35,908 nucleotides of DNA. Source: Asterionellopsis glacialis (Eukaryota; Bacillariophyta; Plagiogrammaphyceae; Rhaphoneidales; Asterionellopsidaceae). The notes below the pieces were generated by a model. It was not told the origin of the DNA, did no database searches, and saw only the letters and a list, made by a program, of their open reading frames with translations. Below, piece by piece: positions 1-11,342 of this stretch. The DNA lies in assembly GCA_014885115.2 (NCBI GenBank), contig WKLE02000811.1:1-35908 (forward strand), read 5' to 3'. The translations under genes were made by a program, and so were the position numbers. Position 1 is the first letter of the stretch, and every line of letters starts with the position of its first letter.

Positions 1-547
1 CAGTAGCGCAGGGGAAGATCAGATTCGAACGCCTCTTGCGCAGGAGACAGAAACGCACTCCCTGAGGAAAGCTTAAACTTCCAAGGCTACATGGGACGAA
101 CAACAAAGGAGCCAAAATTTTGAAAATTCGCTTATCGATACAAAGCGTGCCTTCCCAATGATGATGACCATAAATCTGATAATGTAATGAATAACCTTCC
201 TCGGATCTATATAGTATATAATGAATGTTAGAATTTTGCCTCCATGAACATACTTAATATATATAATACAGTGTGATGTAGGCACTTATTCTAAATGCCT
301 GTAGAGAAAATGTTATGTGAATTCAATGTTTATGGGCTCTTTTCAAAATCTCTTTTTAAAAAACCGCTGCTATTATTGGCAACAACAAGAACAATAGGAT
401 TACACCTATCATAGTACGATGCTCATCTACACCGTAACACAAAACACATCGTACACAAATTAGAAATCAGTATCTCAGTATCAGCAGAGTGGAAAGAGCT
501 CCATATGACATCAAAGCATCATCCATATCCAAGGAAACAAAGACATC
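1..547. other. intergenic, upstream of the SET-like gene
   Basis: No gene can be supported here. The first ~60 bases are open in two frames on the minus strand behind a possible 3' splice site (minus strand reads ...ctttcctcag at about 63-72), so the tail of a minus-strand gene could begin at the window edge, but this is too short to judge. The rest is AT-rich and presumably holds the promoter of the gene starting at 548. Confidence 0.4.
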
Positions 548-718
548 ATGATTCGACGATTGTTTTGGCAACGGGCGACTGCAAAGCTATTGTTGACTAC
601 AATATTACTATTTACAAAGGTTGTGCAAAGAGTACGAGCATCAATATTACCTACATATGAAAAGGATGACATGTGCACGAATAAATGGGAACAACAAGAA
701 ACAAAGAGACCTCCAACC

Positions 719-751
<33 letters not shown>

Positions 752-2581
752 ATCAATCATATCAATGATCCTGATGTCCCAAACGAATGTGGGTTATACC
801 TTGCACCATCGACAATTCCCAATGCAGGCTTGGGTGTGTTTACATCAAAATCTTTGAAACAAGGTGATAAGGTGGGGAATGGGGATATTGCCATACCTAT
901 CGTGGATCAAAACTGGCACATGGGTGTCCCGTATGACTTTAATGGTGATGAGGATGAATTACCATATTTTTCACCCTTTCATGATTATATATGGCAAGGT
1001 TGGGCTGTGGGGATGCAGTCGGAATCAGACGATGGAGACCCAGATGCTGTAAGTACATTTTGGCCAGGATTAGATTCAGCCATTAATTGTAAAATTGAAG
1101 CATTGAATACAGATCCACCGACATCACCCCTATGGGATACTGGTAATTTGCATCGTTCGAAAGATCCTGGTGCAGGTGCTATAACGCCATATCATAATGG
1201 TTCAACATATACAACATTAGACATACCTGTAGGTGGTGAATTGTTTAAATACTATGGTGATTCATGGTTCCATGCCAGAAGTGAAATTTTTGGTGAGGAT
1301 ATATTACTACCAGATGATTGGAAACCAGCACAAGAAATAATTGATATCTTTCATGAATTATCCAATGAACACTTTGGTCATGTATCTTCCACTACAAAAG
1401 ATGACATTGATAAAGATTTGTGGAACATTATATCTCGAATGCCATACGACAAAGAAAGAGAAAGTGAGCCACATATAGGAGTGTTACCGAAACGCCTTGA
1501 GGAAGCAAGATTGGCAGCAGAAAAGGGTTTACCAATATTATATCAAAATGAATCTAGACGACCGATAGAAGAATTAAAAAAGGTCGGTCGATGTATGGAT
1601 TATATTGAACCAAAACCATCTGTATTAGTTCCACAAGCTGGACGCGGTGCCTTTGCAACACGATTTATACCCAAGGGTACAATCATTACTGGATCACCTT
1701 TGCTTCATGTTCCACATAAGGAGCCCTTCATTAATATTTATGCTTCATACCAGGATGAAAATGGAAATTATCATCGCGTTGAACCTGATGAAATTATTGG
1801 TAAGCAGTTATTGATCAATTATTGTTGGGGTCATCCACAATCAACAATGATATTGTGTCCGTATGGGTCAGGTATTGGTTATATCAATCATAATCAAACG
1901 CTATCGAATGTCAAAATGCAATGGTCACCAAATGGTATTGTTGGACAACAAGAAGAATGGTTAAACAAAACTATACAAGACTTCGTTTCGGATTCTTCTG
2001 GTAAAGTAAGTCACGTAGGAATGGATATTGTTGCTACACATGATATACAAAAAGGTGAAGAAATATTTTTAAATTATGGACAAGAATGGGAAGATGCATG
2101 GATGCATCATGTTCAACATTGGAAACCCGTGGAAGGTGCTGATGAATATGAATCTGCATCCCTATTTAACGATAACGGGAATCAGAAGCATATTCCTATA
2201 CGAAATAAATATGAACAAGAATATGATCCCTATCCATCCAATGTTGTAATTAAATGCCATTCAATGTTAAGTGAACCTCATCTTAATAATGAAGATGACG
2301 ACAACGAGAATGATGAAATTACTTTCAACTTTGAATGGCCTTTGGAGGAAGAAGGTGTTGAATGTGTTATCCAAGAAAGACACAAACAAGACGACGGAAC
2401 CTTTTTATATGATATTTACATTGCAGAAGGATTTGTCAAGATGTTGTACAGCATGGAACGAGATTCATTTCGTTTCTTTGATTTACCCTATACAAGAGAT
2501 CATAATTTGGAAAATGTATTTCGTAATGAAATTGGTATACCAGATGATATCTTTCCTCCCCAATGGAAAAATGATGTGTAG
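548..2581 (+). CDS. tandem SET-like domain protein with N-terminal signal/anchor
   Basis: Single-exon gene of 677 residues from an ATG at 548. Residues 1-30 are basic then hydrophobic (TAKLLLTTILLF), which suggests a signal peptide or signal anchor. An Asn run (residues 58-68, AAC repeats) follows. Two SET-like units are visible. The first (about 81-245) has AGLGVFTSKSLKQGD, a degenerate INCK in place of the usual NH motif, and GGELFKYYGD. The second (about 355-515) has AGRGAFATRFIPKG, GIGYINHN and GEEIFLNYGQEW, close to the cofactor-binding NH and the C-terminal ELxxNYG motifs of SET methyltransferases. An acidic linker (580-590) and a C-terminal region without recognised domain follow. SET proteins methylate protein lysines using S-adenosylmethionine; the substrate here is unknown, and the secretory N-terminus makes a histone unlikely. 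The first unit is probably non-catalytic. The SET call is by motif reading only. Confidence 0.8.
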
Positions 2582-3397
2582 CAACAATAGATCTGTAGAA
2601 GTAGCAGCATGTAAGACTTGATAAAATAGACAAACTTATAGACGAAAAAACAGAAGGAAAAGCAGCACCAGGGTAAGCATGCGATTGAGACGTGCACTTT
2701 GCCCAACTTTCTAAATTGTACCCTTGATTTTCATCATGGGAACGCTGTGGCCAACTTTTGCCTGCCAACCCATTTGTCTGCCGTCTTTACCACATTGGCA
2801 ACGACACTAATTTCCCTCCATGGATGCAAGATAATTATCAAGATAAAAATACTCCTCATCAAAAAGTAAGTCAGCCAACTATGTTGCCCCACAATCAGTC
2901 ATGACTTTTGAGATATATTTCTCGTTCATCACCCAAGTATTCTGCACCCTCAACATCCAAAATCAAAACTATTCCAAAACTCCCGTGGAACACTATACTC
3001 CTCAAATAAATGGTGTTTCTGGCAAAACGGATCTTTAGAAAGGTTCAATAAAAGATGATTTGATTTTGAATTTTGTAGGATTTAGAATTAACACCTGCTT
3101 ACGGTAGGTAGGTAGGACCTACCAAAATAATAATGTCCACTGATGTCTGGTCGCGGTACGATCACTCCTATGGTTTTCCAATTACTATCTCCCTCTAGAG
3201 AGGGGGAAACACAGATAAAGTATCTGCATTCTACAAAGGACTCTCTCTCTAGAGAGAGAGATAGAGGTACGTTTCTACGGTACCAGTAGAACCTGGCTGC
3301 GCTACCTCTCATTTTTTCCTTTTTTCCAGATAACACAAAATATTATTTGATGTCACGAGTCACGACGCGGTCCCAATGGAAATGAGATATCAGGAAG
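2582..3397. other. intergenic region upstream of the TGS1-like gene
   Basis: About 0.8 kb between two plus-strand genes. No coding potential is convincing. It contains a perfect 20-bp palindrome (CT)5(AG)5 at 3241-3260 and a related CCCTCTAGAGAGG at 3191-3203, about 140-200 bp upstream of the next start codon. Two ATGs at 3376 and 3382 lie in another frame and would make an upstream ORF overlapping the next gene's start if they are in the transcript. Confidence 0.5.
3241..3260. repeat. perfect 20-bp palindrome (CT)5(AG)5
   Basis: ctctctctct followed directly by its reverse complement agagagagag. It lies about 138 bp upstream of the TGS1-like start codon and contains the TCTCTAGAGA core that recurs upstream of other genes in the window. 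It may be a regulatory element or a simple-sequence by-product. Confidence 0.7.
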
Positions 3398-3742
3398 ATG
3401 ACACAGGGCGCAGTTGGCGAGGTAACAGACGAAGCGGGACAGAAGCAAAACTCAGTTCTATTAACAGCATTGTCTGCGAATGGCCTTGTCAGCGATCATG
3501 ATGCAACGAGATTTCCATCATTCATATTTGACTTATTGAAAGACGACGACAAGAACAACTCATCATTGTCACCACGACAACAAGAAGAACATCATGAGAA
3601 GAACCAGTATCATCATTATCGTAATCAACTTTTAGAATTATTATGGATGGAAATTTGTCGGGATGGTGGAATTTCATACATTCATTTATTGCCAAATTAT
3701 CCAACATCACGAAAACGGATCCAACAGCTTTTGAAGAAACTA

Positions 3743-3792
<50 letters not shown>

Positions 3793-6064
3793 GTATCCAT
3801 GTTCAACAGCAGCAACAGCAACATCATCAAAAAATAATAGAGAAAAGAATGGTAACTGTGGTGGTGTTACATCATTCATGGAAAGATATCCTCTATTGTT
3901 TCAAATTAGTGATATTGATCAATGTCATTCGCATCCTGTAGTACGCATACCAAAGCATTATTATTATGATTATTATTCTGATGATCATATGGATAAACAA
4001 AAGAATGAAGGTGTAATGGAGAAATATGCTCAAGCGTTGACTGATCGTGTTATATATTTGTTACGACAACGTTCTTGCAAGTTAAAACGACGTCGCCTTC
4101 AACAACAGCAACAGCAACAGCAACAGCAGGAAGAACAGCAAAGTCCAACTATACCAACACCAGCAGCACAATTGACATGGTTAGCGAATAAGGCCGTGAA
4201 TGAACTGCATCAATATGTTCGACTTTTAGGTATAGATACACGCCCGAAGGGATATGCTGTGAAAACAAAGCAATGGTGGAAACAGACATTACCTTTGTTT
4301 TGTGCATTCTTACAAAATCAACCACATCACTTTCAAGTTATTGTTGATGTTGATGTTCCACAAAATCAATACAAGGGTGCGTGTACTGACGTAACTTCAA
4401 CTTTAGGAGACAAGAGGCAACATGCAGCAGAAGAAGATGACCATGGTGATGATTATACGGCCAATGTTACAGTCGATTTGGTACCTGATGTTATGGGTCT
4501 ACATGACGAACCATCAACTTCTCCATTATTAGCAACCTTGAAACCAACCGCATGTACTGGAAATGTAGAAAATACGACTACCACTACCGCTGCTAGTAGC
4601 AATACATTACAATTGTACAAACAAATTATTGTGGAACCAATTGCAACCCGCATAAAAGAAATACTTACCAGAGAATATGACACCAATAATAACGGTGATC
4701 ACAATAACACGCTTCAATTGGTAGGTGGAATGGATGTAGGGCGTCTTTTAGAAAATCCAAAATTGCGAATATTGGTAGGTGGTAGAGATTTATATCAAAT
4801 GATACAAGATTATCCATTTGTTTTTGAAGGTATTACACTGGAAAAGATTGCTATTCCTAGTAAAACGGATGACAGTGTTCACACATGCAAGGACACGGGA
4901 GATTCTACCGGTAGACGTTCAACATCAAATTATCGAATACATTACAATGGTAGTCTTACAACCAAAACAAGAGCAGGAGCAACCAAAAAGCAGGAAAGAA
5001 AAGAGACAAAAAGAGGACGATTAACCGTGAAGGATGATGTTGGTTTGTTTTCTATCACAGCAAGTCATACTGCAACAGCCATGACAAATTGTCTTTCAAG
5101 AGCACTTGTGAACTTTGTACCATCCTCCTCCTTTTCTTCTTCTGTGTCACAAGTACATTCTTCAGGAGTGGAAAGCAAAACATCAACAAAAAGACTACAC
5201 CATTCTCAGCAGCAGCACAACAAGGGCACTACTACTACCAGCAATACTGAAAGTATTCTTCAACACTCCATTTGTATTGATTTAACAGCTGGTGTAGGCG
5301 GGAATACAGTTTCCTTGAGTCGTACATTTCCAAATATGATTGCCATTGAAATTGATTCCAATCGGTCTCAACTTTGTTATCAAAATATTATGGATAAAAA
5401 TAATGGAGGAAAGTGTTCCTTCGTATTAAACCATAATGATGATACCCACTTTCAATATTGGAATCCAAGTAAGGGTAAACAGGAGAAGAAGAATCCAACT
5501 ACTGACCAAACCAACATTCACACGAATACTACTTCTGTACAAGTGATTTGTGCAAATGTTTTGAATGTACTACCGCAATTGGGACATCAATTACGACGAC
5601 GCAAAGGGAATGACAATAATGAGGATGAAGAGCAACAGTATCGTAGTGTAGATTCACCTCCTCCTGTTGCTGCATTTCTTGATCCACCATGGGGAGGTTT
5701 GGACTACCGCCACCCTACACGTGGTACTAGTAGGAATGAAAAAGGTAATAACGATGATAATGATGACAATAGTCCTACTAATATTACTACGAACAACAAG
5801 GAAACTAATGCAAAGGATGAGGACGACGACGATGATGATGATAAACGACTCGGGTTAGGATATCCTCTTTCAACTTTAACACAAGTGGTCATGTTTGTAT
5901 CGTACCATTTGAAACCTTTGGTACTTGGAATTAAACTTCCATTGACATTTAACATCCATTCATGGAAACGTCGACTTTTAGAGAAGAAGAAGGATTTTAC
6001 ATTCCAAATTGTTTCCATCAAGAAAATGAAACGACAATTATTTCTAGTCATGGAAATCCAATAA
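3398..6064 (+). CDS. TGS1: trimethylguanosine synthase (TGS1-like) RNA cap methyltransferase
   Basis: Single-exon gene, 888 residues. The C-terminal third carries a class I methyltransferase fold with TGS1-type motifs: ICIDLTAGVGGNT (about 626-637, motif I), IAIEIDSNRSQLCYQN (about 652-667, motif II) and AFLDPPWGG (about 759-767, the motif IV of the TGS1 family, whose Trp stacks on the m7G base). TGS1 converts the m7G cap of snRNA and snoRNA to 2,2,7-trimethylguanosine in the nucleus or nucleolus. Residues 1-600 match nothing I recognise and hold two polyQ tracts (16 Q at 3746-3793; about 10 Q at 4100-4129). Asn/Asp-rich loops are inserted inside the methyltransferase domain (about 690-760 and 770-820). 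The protein is close in length to human TGS1 but has a different N-terminal half. The ATG at 3398 is the first in this frame. Confidence 0.85.
3746..3793 (+). repeat. CAA/CAG microsatellite encoding polyQ
   Basis: Sixteen consecutive glutamine codons (15 CAA and one CAG) inside the TGS1-like reading frame. The near-pure CAA run suggests slippage and length polymorphism between alleles. It produces long spurious Thr-, Val- and Cys-rich open frames in the other frames. Confidence 0.95.
4100..4129 (+). repeat. second CAA/CAG polyQ tract
   Basis: Ten glutamine codons alternating CAA and CAG inside the TGS1-like gene, followed by EEQQ. The interrupted pattern makes it more stable than the first tract. 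Confidence 0.9.
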
Positions 6065-6570
6065 TAATAATAATAACAACAACAATACTGTGAAACAATT
6101 GTTTTATGATTTCCTTCACTGCCAATGCTACACGTACTTACTTTACATGACAGTAAATGTACCTTGTGTACGATTGCCAACAAACTACTGTAGCTCTCCC
6201 CTCACACCTTTTTTTTGGTTCGATGGCGAGAGCATGGTCAGAGTTGAACAGGGAAATTAGATTGTACACAAGGAACTTGCGACAGTAGCAAAGATGAGAC
6301 ATCTTCATTTACTTTAGACAGTCCAAGAAGAGAATGCATTGGTTGGACTGGACAATCAATGATTACAGAAAAAATTAGTGTCAAGAAATGGAATGGGACG
6401 ATAGAAAATTTCTATAAATTAGGAACAGTTAGATTTATGTTACATGTAGATTGTAGATACTGCATTGCATTAAAAAAAAGGGATATTCAATCCTTTTTTT
6501 CTTCCACAATGCGGAATCCATGGAATGATCATGTATGTATATTTGTAGCTGGTATGTGTAACTTGTAGTC
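6065..6570. other. convergent intergenic region
   Basis: About 0.5 kb between the 3' ends of the TGS1-like gene (+) and the Ser-rich gene (-). It begins with a short AAT/AAC microsatellite (6061-6085) right after the stop codon. I see no further gene; the short open frame at 6359-6568 has no protein-like features. Confidence 0.5.
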
Positions 6571-7281
6571 TCAATCCTCAATAAAATCAAGTCCTAAAAG
6601 ACGACTACTGTCGGCCTTTTCAAATGTTGGTACAGCACCTCGTCGACTACCGTGCAACCACAATTGTTCTTGTTGACTAGTAAACCTAGTCGTATTCTTG
6701 GTACTAGTCGGTGGAAGTTTACATCGACTGTATTCTTCTCGAGATGCATGTACCACCATACTTATTTCAGGATATACATGACTTACATAGAGAGGAACCA
6801 CACTGTTATAAGTGGGTGGACTTCGTGGTCGTTTCGTGGAAGATTTGGACTTGAAAAGTAGTTGCGTTTGTTTTTGGGGTTGAAGTATCAACTTGGAGTA
6901 CCGTAGCTGTGGTTGGTCGTGAGGTGTTTCATAATGATTCTCATGTTCCCACAAAAAGGGAAGAGATGGTTGTCCGAAAATGGACGAGGAAGATCGTTGT
7001 TTTTTAGTTTTGGGGTATAGCATTGTGGTAGTATGATTTTTGTTGTCCATGGGTAAGGATTGACTTCGTAAGAGTGTAGATTTTTGACATGCACTGTGGA
7101 TCGTTGGTAATAATTCCGAATAGGGTGATAATGTTTGTCGGAATAATTCTTCTGAACTTGTTCGAGTACGGTTGTTTTCTGTACGACAAGTAGAAGTAGA
7201 ATAACAGTCGTCGTCGTCGTCGTCATTTTCCAAAGGTGGTGAAGGTGGAATCCATGTTGTAGTTGTGGTTGTCATGGTCAT
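6571..7281 (-). CDS. hypothetical Ser/Thr-rich protein
   Basis: Open frame of 236 residues from an ATG at 7281 (minus strand), with an intact stop at 6571. I do not recognise it. The N-terminus is a Thr run followed by an acidic Asp run (GTC/GTT-type repeats on the plus strand). The middle is Ser- and basic-rich (KKQRSSSSIFG), and the C-terminal half has a non-repetitive stretch with aromatic residues (VVPLYVSHVYPEISMVVHA) and ends LLGLDFIED. No signal peptide or membrane segment is evident. It is convergent with the TGS1-like gene. A CTAGAGTAGA motif lies about 30 bp upstream of the ATG. The length and the lack of stops support a real gene; the low-complexity ends are a caution. Confidence 0.55.
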   Translation of the reverse strand: MTMTTTTTTWIPPSPPLENDDDDDDCYSTSTCRTENNRTRTSSEELFRQTLSPYSELLPTIHSACQKSTLLRSQSLPMDNKNHTTTMLYPKTKKQRSSSSIFGQPSLPFLWEHENHYETPHDQPQLRYSKLILQPQKQTQLLFKSKSSTKRPRSPPTYNSVVPLYVSHVYPEISMVVHASREEYSRCKLPPTSTKNTTRFTSQQEQLWLHGSRRGAVPTFEKADSSRLLGLDFIED

Positions 7282-9117
7282 CGTAGTATAGAATGTATTC
7301 TATCTAGAGTAGATTCTATAAAATGTGCAGTTTCGATTCTACAATACCTTCTTTTAATGATGCTTCTGGCGGGAAGAGATTACAGAAATGAATCAAGTGG
7401 AGAACTGTGAATGGAATTATAGATGAATCAAGTCAATGAATGAATGAATGCTTCAATTCTTCCGAGATGGAAACCAATGACTGTAGTGTGAAGGATTGCA
7501 CCTCTCTGATGATTCTATGTGTGGATGATCAAAATAATATTGTAGAAAGTTGTCACGAACAAAAAGACTTCTCGAGTCGTTTTGGCACGATAACTACTAC
7601 TATCACCGTGGGTTCTATCCTGTTGAAGAGGTGATGGTGATTTCCGAAATATGCATGCTACTAGGTTCCTGGGATTACCAAATAATGATGGAAAAATCTC
7701 ATGTGGGACCGCTTCTGGTCCTTTCTACACACTCTCTGCATAGTGTCGCACAAACCCACATGGAATGGAACGTGCTCTACGGAAGATTCACTGTACACTT
7801 CTACATGTACGATTCAGAGATCCTCGGAGTTGTAACATACGAAAAATCATAGTATGGACAGCTTGGTATATCCCAATTTTTTCGTTGGAATGTGGGATTG
7901 AAAACGAACTGTGTGGGATTGAGAGACACCTTGAAAAAATAATGATTCACTCGACTAAAGTCCATTCTTGGGATCTTCGCATTTCCAATCACTCCTATAG
8001 TTACTAGATATATTGAACAGATTAGAAGAGAAGATCGTATCAAATCCAAAAAGTCGCACGCTGATCGATCGCGCAAGTCCCTGCAAAAAAATTTAATTCC
8101 CAAAGACAAAGCACTATAAATAGACGAGAATCTTCCAAGATTTACCTGGTACGGGAATCAAATTTTCACAGTTTCTGTAGGGGACTATATGTATGTTCGT
8201 CTTTCACGGAAAATACTCCTTGAATGTCACAATTAGACGTCATATCAGAATTCAATTCAACGTAAACATAGACTTATGCAGAAACATAATTTTACTATTA
8301 CGTGTACACCAAGAAGGTTTCTACCAGGCAATACCCTCATCTCCGTATATCCACGAAGAATATCTACCACATGATGTCGTCATCATTTGCTCCATATAGG
8401 GCTCTTACATACGTATTATTCGTATGTAAGATTATTACCAAGAATATGCGTTGAGTGAAATGTACTTAGCTAATTTTCAGCAGAATCAAATTTAAATTCC
8501 TCCAATACTACTTATACGGAATATTAAGTAGGATGGATAAACATAGAGATAACACGCTTGCAGCCAGCATTGCATCACTGACTTCCGCACCGGATACGTT
8601 TTAGCTAGACTACCCATTCATACAGATTGTACGCATATCTACATACAGTAGTGGCATCATTATTTTCCTCGAGAGACAACGGTAGGATACCACGCAATCA
8701 CGCAGTTGTGGGTATTAGCAAACCTTCTTCTTCTGTTTTTGAATTGTGCACTGCCAGCAAGCCAAGTAGTGTGGGTCGCTAGATCTTGCATTGAAAGAAG
8801 AGGTGCATTGCATAATTGCATTGTTTGTGTAGAGTTATCACGACGTTAGTCCAACCATTGTATAGGCGACACTTGTAAGATTACGACGAGTAAGTCGCCG
8901 ACTTTCATTCATAACTAGCAACCGCAAAAGTCTAAAGTGCGTTGAGTCGAGCAAGAGTACCAGTATTTACTTACTCGTCAACACTCGCACGGTGCATATA
9001 ATTTATAGTTGGTACTACAGTACAGTCACACCAGAACTACTCCTTCCAAAAAGGATTGGATATTCATTAATTAAGTAGTATTTTATAATTTGAAAAACAA
9101 GTTTTAAAAAAAAAAAC
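7282..9117. other. long gene-poor interval
   Basis: About 1.8 kb with only short open frames (up to about 100 residues) that overlap on both strands and show no recognisable domains or consistent splice structure. The notable element is an 11-bp perfect stem-loop at 8403-8431. Close to the next gene there is an AT-rich stretch (about 8997-9117) ending in an A run directly before the ATG at 9118. Confidence 0.5.
8403..8431. repeat. perfect inverted repeat (11-bp stem, 7-nt loop)
   Basis: tcttacatacg (8403-8413) and cgtatgtaaga (8421-8431) are exact reverse complements separated by tattatt. It is isolated in the gene-poor interval. It could be a terminator-like or small-RNA hairpin, or the trace of a mobile element. 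Confidence 0.75.
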
Positions 9118-10506
9118 ATGACGGAAGAAACGACGAATGGATATTCATCCTTTCAGCAACCAACACAACCACCACCACCATCCTCTGGCTACAACAGCAA
9201 CAATAATAGTCTTTATAAAAGCAGATCACGTACATCTTCTCAATCATCTTCGGAAGAAGTTGCTATTGGTGAAGGTAATAAAATTTGGAACCAACCTGGA
9301 CATCCCTTGACAGGAAATAATGGTGACTACAACAATGGTCATGGACAACACGTGAGTTATCAGCAACAACAGCAACATCAACAGCAAATTTGGAGTCAAC
9401 CAGGACATCCCTTATTACAAGGTGGAGGAGTAGCTAATAATACGAATGCTCCCAAGGAGGAATTGCAACCCTTGAATACCTCCAGTGGGTATGGTTCTAC
9501 AGCACAACATACAGCCTCCCCACCTCATGTACCGTCCAACATGAATGCTTCAGGACGTCGTCCACCTGCCTCCAGTAGTAGATCGAATTCACGTAATAGA
9601 GGAAGGACGTATTCTGGTGAAAACAATAATGCTAGTGAAACACAACCATTTTTAACACCAGAACAACAAGCCTTTGAAGCCTTGACACGTGGTGGCATGT
9701 CCGGTGGTGGACGATCCTCCTCGTCTGGAAACCATCGTCGTACATATTCCGATGGACGTGGACATCGTCGTACAGGATCCGCATCGAGTACAGGTGGATT
9801 TTCACCTACACCCAAACTAGGTGGTGGTGGTGGAAGTGGTCGTTCGACACCCTTGGGTGGTGGATTGTTACCACCACAAGCACCACGATTAAATCATCAT
9901 CGTGCTAGATCCTTTTCAGGAGGATACAATTCTCATAATGGAAGTATTCGATCTGCATCACCGTTACGATTAGTCAGGAATCGTTCGGAATCAGACTTTT
10001 CTGTAGCCTCTGGTGTATCGGTAGGGTCCGTCGTGACGGACATTACCAAATCTGCCATGTTCAAGGGAGTGACGGAGAGTGGTAAAGTCGTATTCCATAC
10101 CCCCCTGGATAAAATTCATTTAGTTATGGATGATGAATTACGAACGGGTAATATATATAAACTTCAAGATGAAGATTACAATGCCAATTTGGATACCTTA
10201 GAAGATGATTATCATTATTTGGAGTATGGTGGACAGGGATGCAATTGTCATTGTGATAATTGTAAAACATGTAATTCCAAACAAGGTACCGTCCCTCCGG
10301 CACGGTACTTGTTGGCAGTCGATTCTGATTTGTACAAGCGTGTCTTGGAAGAAATATCCGATTCCAAAACCATGCCATGTAAATTATTTTATTGTGGACA
10401 TCATGAAGATATTGATCATCCGTCCATTATGATTGCGACAACTATGGTATTGGTAACCTTTGGTCTTATGATTTATGTGGCTTGGGCGTATGGTATTACG
10501 GATTAA
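9118..10506 (+). CDS. tail-anchored membrane protein with Cys/His cluster, unknown function
   Basis: Single-exon gene of 462 residues. Residues 1-300 are low-complexity (Gln, Asn, Ser, Gly, Arg; likely disordered) and contain a repeated motif, IWNQPGHPL (about 56-64) and IWSQPGHPL (about 91-99), plus several RRTYS/RARSFS-like basophilic phosphorylation-type sites. Residues 310-435 look folded and hold a dense Cys cluster, C375-N-C377-H-C379-DN-C382-KT-C385, with C421, C426 and HH at 428-429, which could bind zinc or another metal. A single hydrophobic helix (about 437-457, MIATTMVLVTFGLMIYVAWA) lies five residues from the C-terminus, so a tail-anchored topology with the body in the cytosol is likely. 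I do not recognise the family. Confidence 0.85.
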   Translation: MTEETTNGYSSFQQPTQPPPPSSGYNSNNNSLYKSRSRTSSQSSSEEVAIGEGNKIWNQPGHPLTGNNGDYNNGHGQHVSYQQQQQHQQQIWSQPGHPLLQGGGVANNTNAPKEELQPLNTSSGYGSTAQHTASPPHVPSNMNASGRRPPASSSRSNSRNRGRTYSGENNNASETQPFLTPEQQAFEALTRGGMSGGGRSSSSGNHRRTYSDGRGHRRTGSASSTGGFSPTPKLGGGGGSGRSTPLGGGLLPPQAPRLNHHRARSFSGGYNSHNGSIRSASPLRLVRNRSESDFSVASGVSVGSVVTDITKSAMFKGVTESGKVVFHTPLDKIHLVMDDELRTGNIYKLQDEDYNANLDTLEDDYHYLEYGGQGCNCHCDNCKTCNSKQGTVPPARYLLAVDSDLYKRVLEEISDSKTMPCKLFYCGHHEDIDHPSIMIATTMVLVTFGLMIYVAWAYGITD

Positions 10507-10857
10507 ACTGATAATGGAACAAGCATATACACAACATGCACAGAGATAAAGACGGTGAGGAAAAATAGAAAAATGAAAAGACATTAGACATGATACAAGG
10601 AAAGCATCATACTTCTTGCTGTTTACCTTTGAAGTGTGTCTTTATGGTGTTCAAAATGTTAAGGAGGAGGAGGAAGGTAGTCTAAAAATTGGAAATTATT
10701 GAGTTGTTGTTGTTTCTCATGTAAAGGCGATAAAGGCTTGAAAACAAACAAAATGTCAACGGAAAATGAGGTACCAAAACTATTAATTGAAATTTAAGAA
10801 TGAGTTCCGTTTGGTTACTTTAGTTTGATAACTTAGGTTTTTTTCCTGATTCTCAAC

Positions 10858-11032
10858 NNNNNNNNNNNNNNNNNNNNNNNNNNNNNNNNNNNNNNNNNNN
10901 NNNNNNNNNNNNNNNNNNNNNNNNNNNNNNNNNNNNNNNNNNNNNNNNNNNNNNNNNNNNNNNNNNNNNNNNNNNNNNNNNNNNNNNNNNNNNNNNNNNN
11001 NNNNNNNNNNNNNNNNNNNNNNNNNNNNNNNN
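10858..11032. other. assembly gap (175 N)
   Basis: Run of undetermined bases. Open frames predicted through it are artefacts. Confidence 1.
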
Positions 11033-11060
11033 CATGCACAGTTTCTTTATCTCTTGATAT

Positions 11061-11076
11061 GCGCAAAGCTTTGCGC
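11061..11076. repeat. perfect 16-bp palindrome
   Basis: gcgcaaag followed directly by ctttgcgc. It lies about 30 bp after the assembly gap. Confidence 0.8.
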
Positions 11077-11342
11077 TTCACATGCTTCAGCATCGCTGGA
11101 GTAAAGAGCCGTTAACAAGTACTGGTTTCTACGTTGTTACGCCTTCATCGAACTCACATTACCATCTGACATCTTATAATATTATGTGTAAGACTTTTCC
11201 TCTGTACCTCCCGTATGAAATCTACGCATGAACTCGTAATGTCCAAACGGTCAAAAAACAAACACCAATCAGGGTTCGGAACCAAAGAGGCCCTTTATCT
11301 CAGATTTTGGGGTTTCGATTTTTTTCCATGTGGTTTGGCGCC

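Noticed and set aside
22..32. tRNA T-loop-like gattcgaac (minus strand)
   Set aside because: Flanking bases do not form a T-stem, and no anticodon or acceptor stem could be found.
7440..8109. Overlapping open frames of 64-102 residues on both strands
   Set aside because: They have no domains, no splice pattern and start at random; they probably occur by chance in AT-rich DNA.
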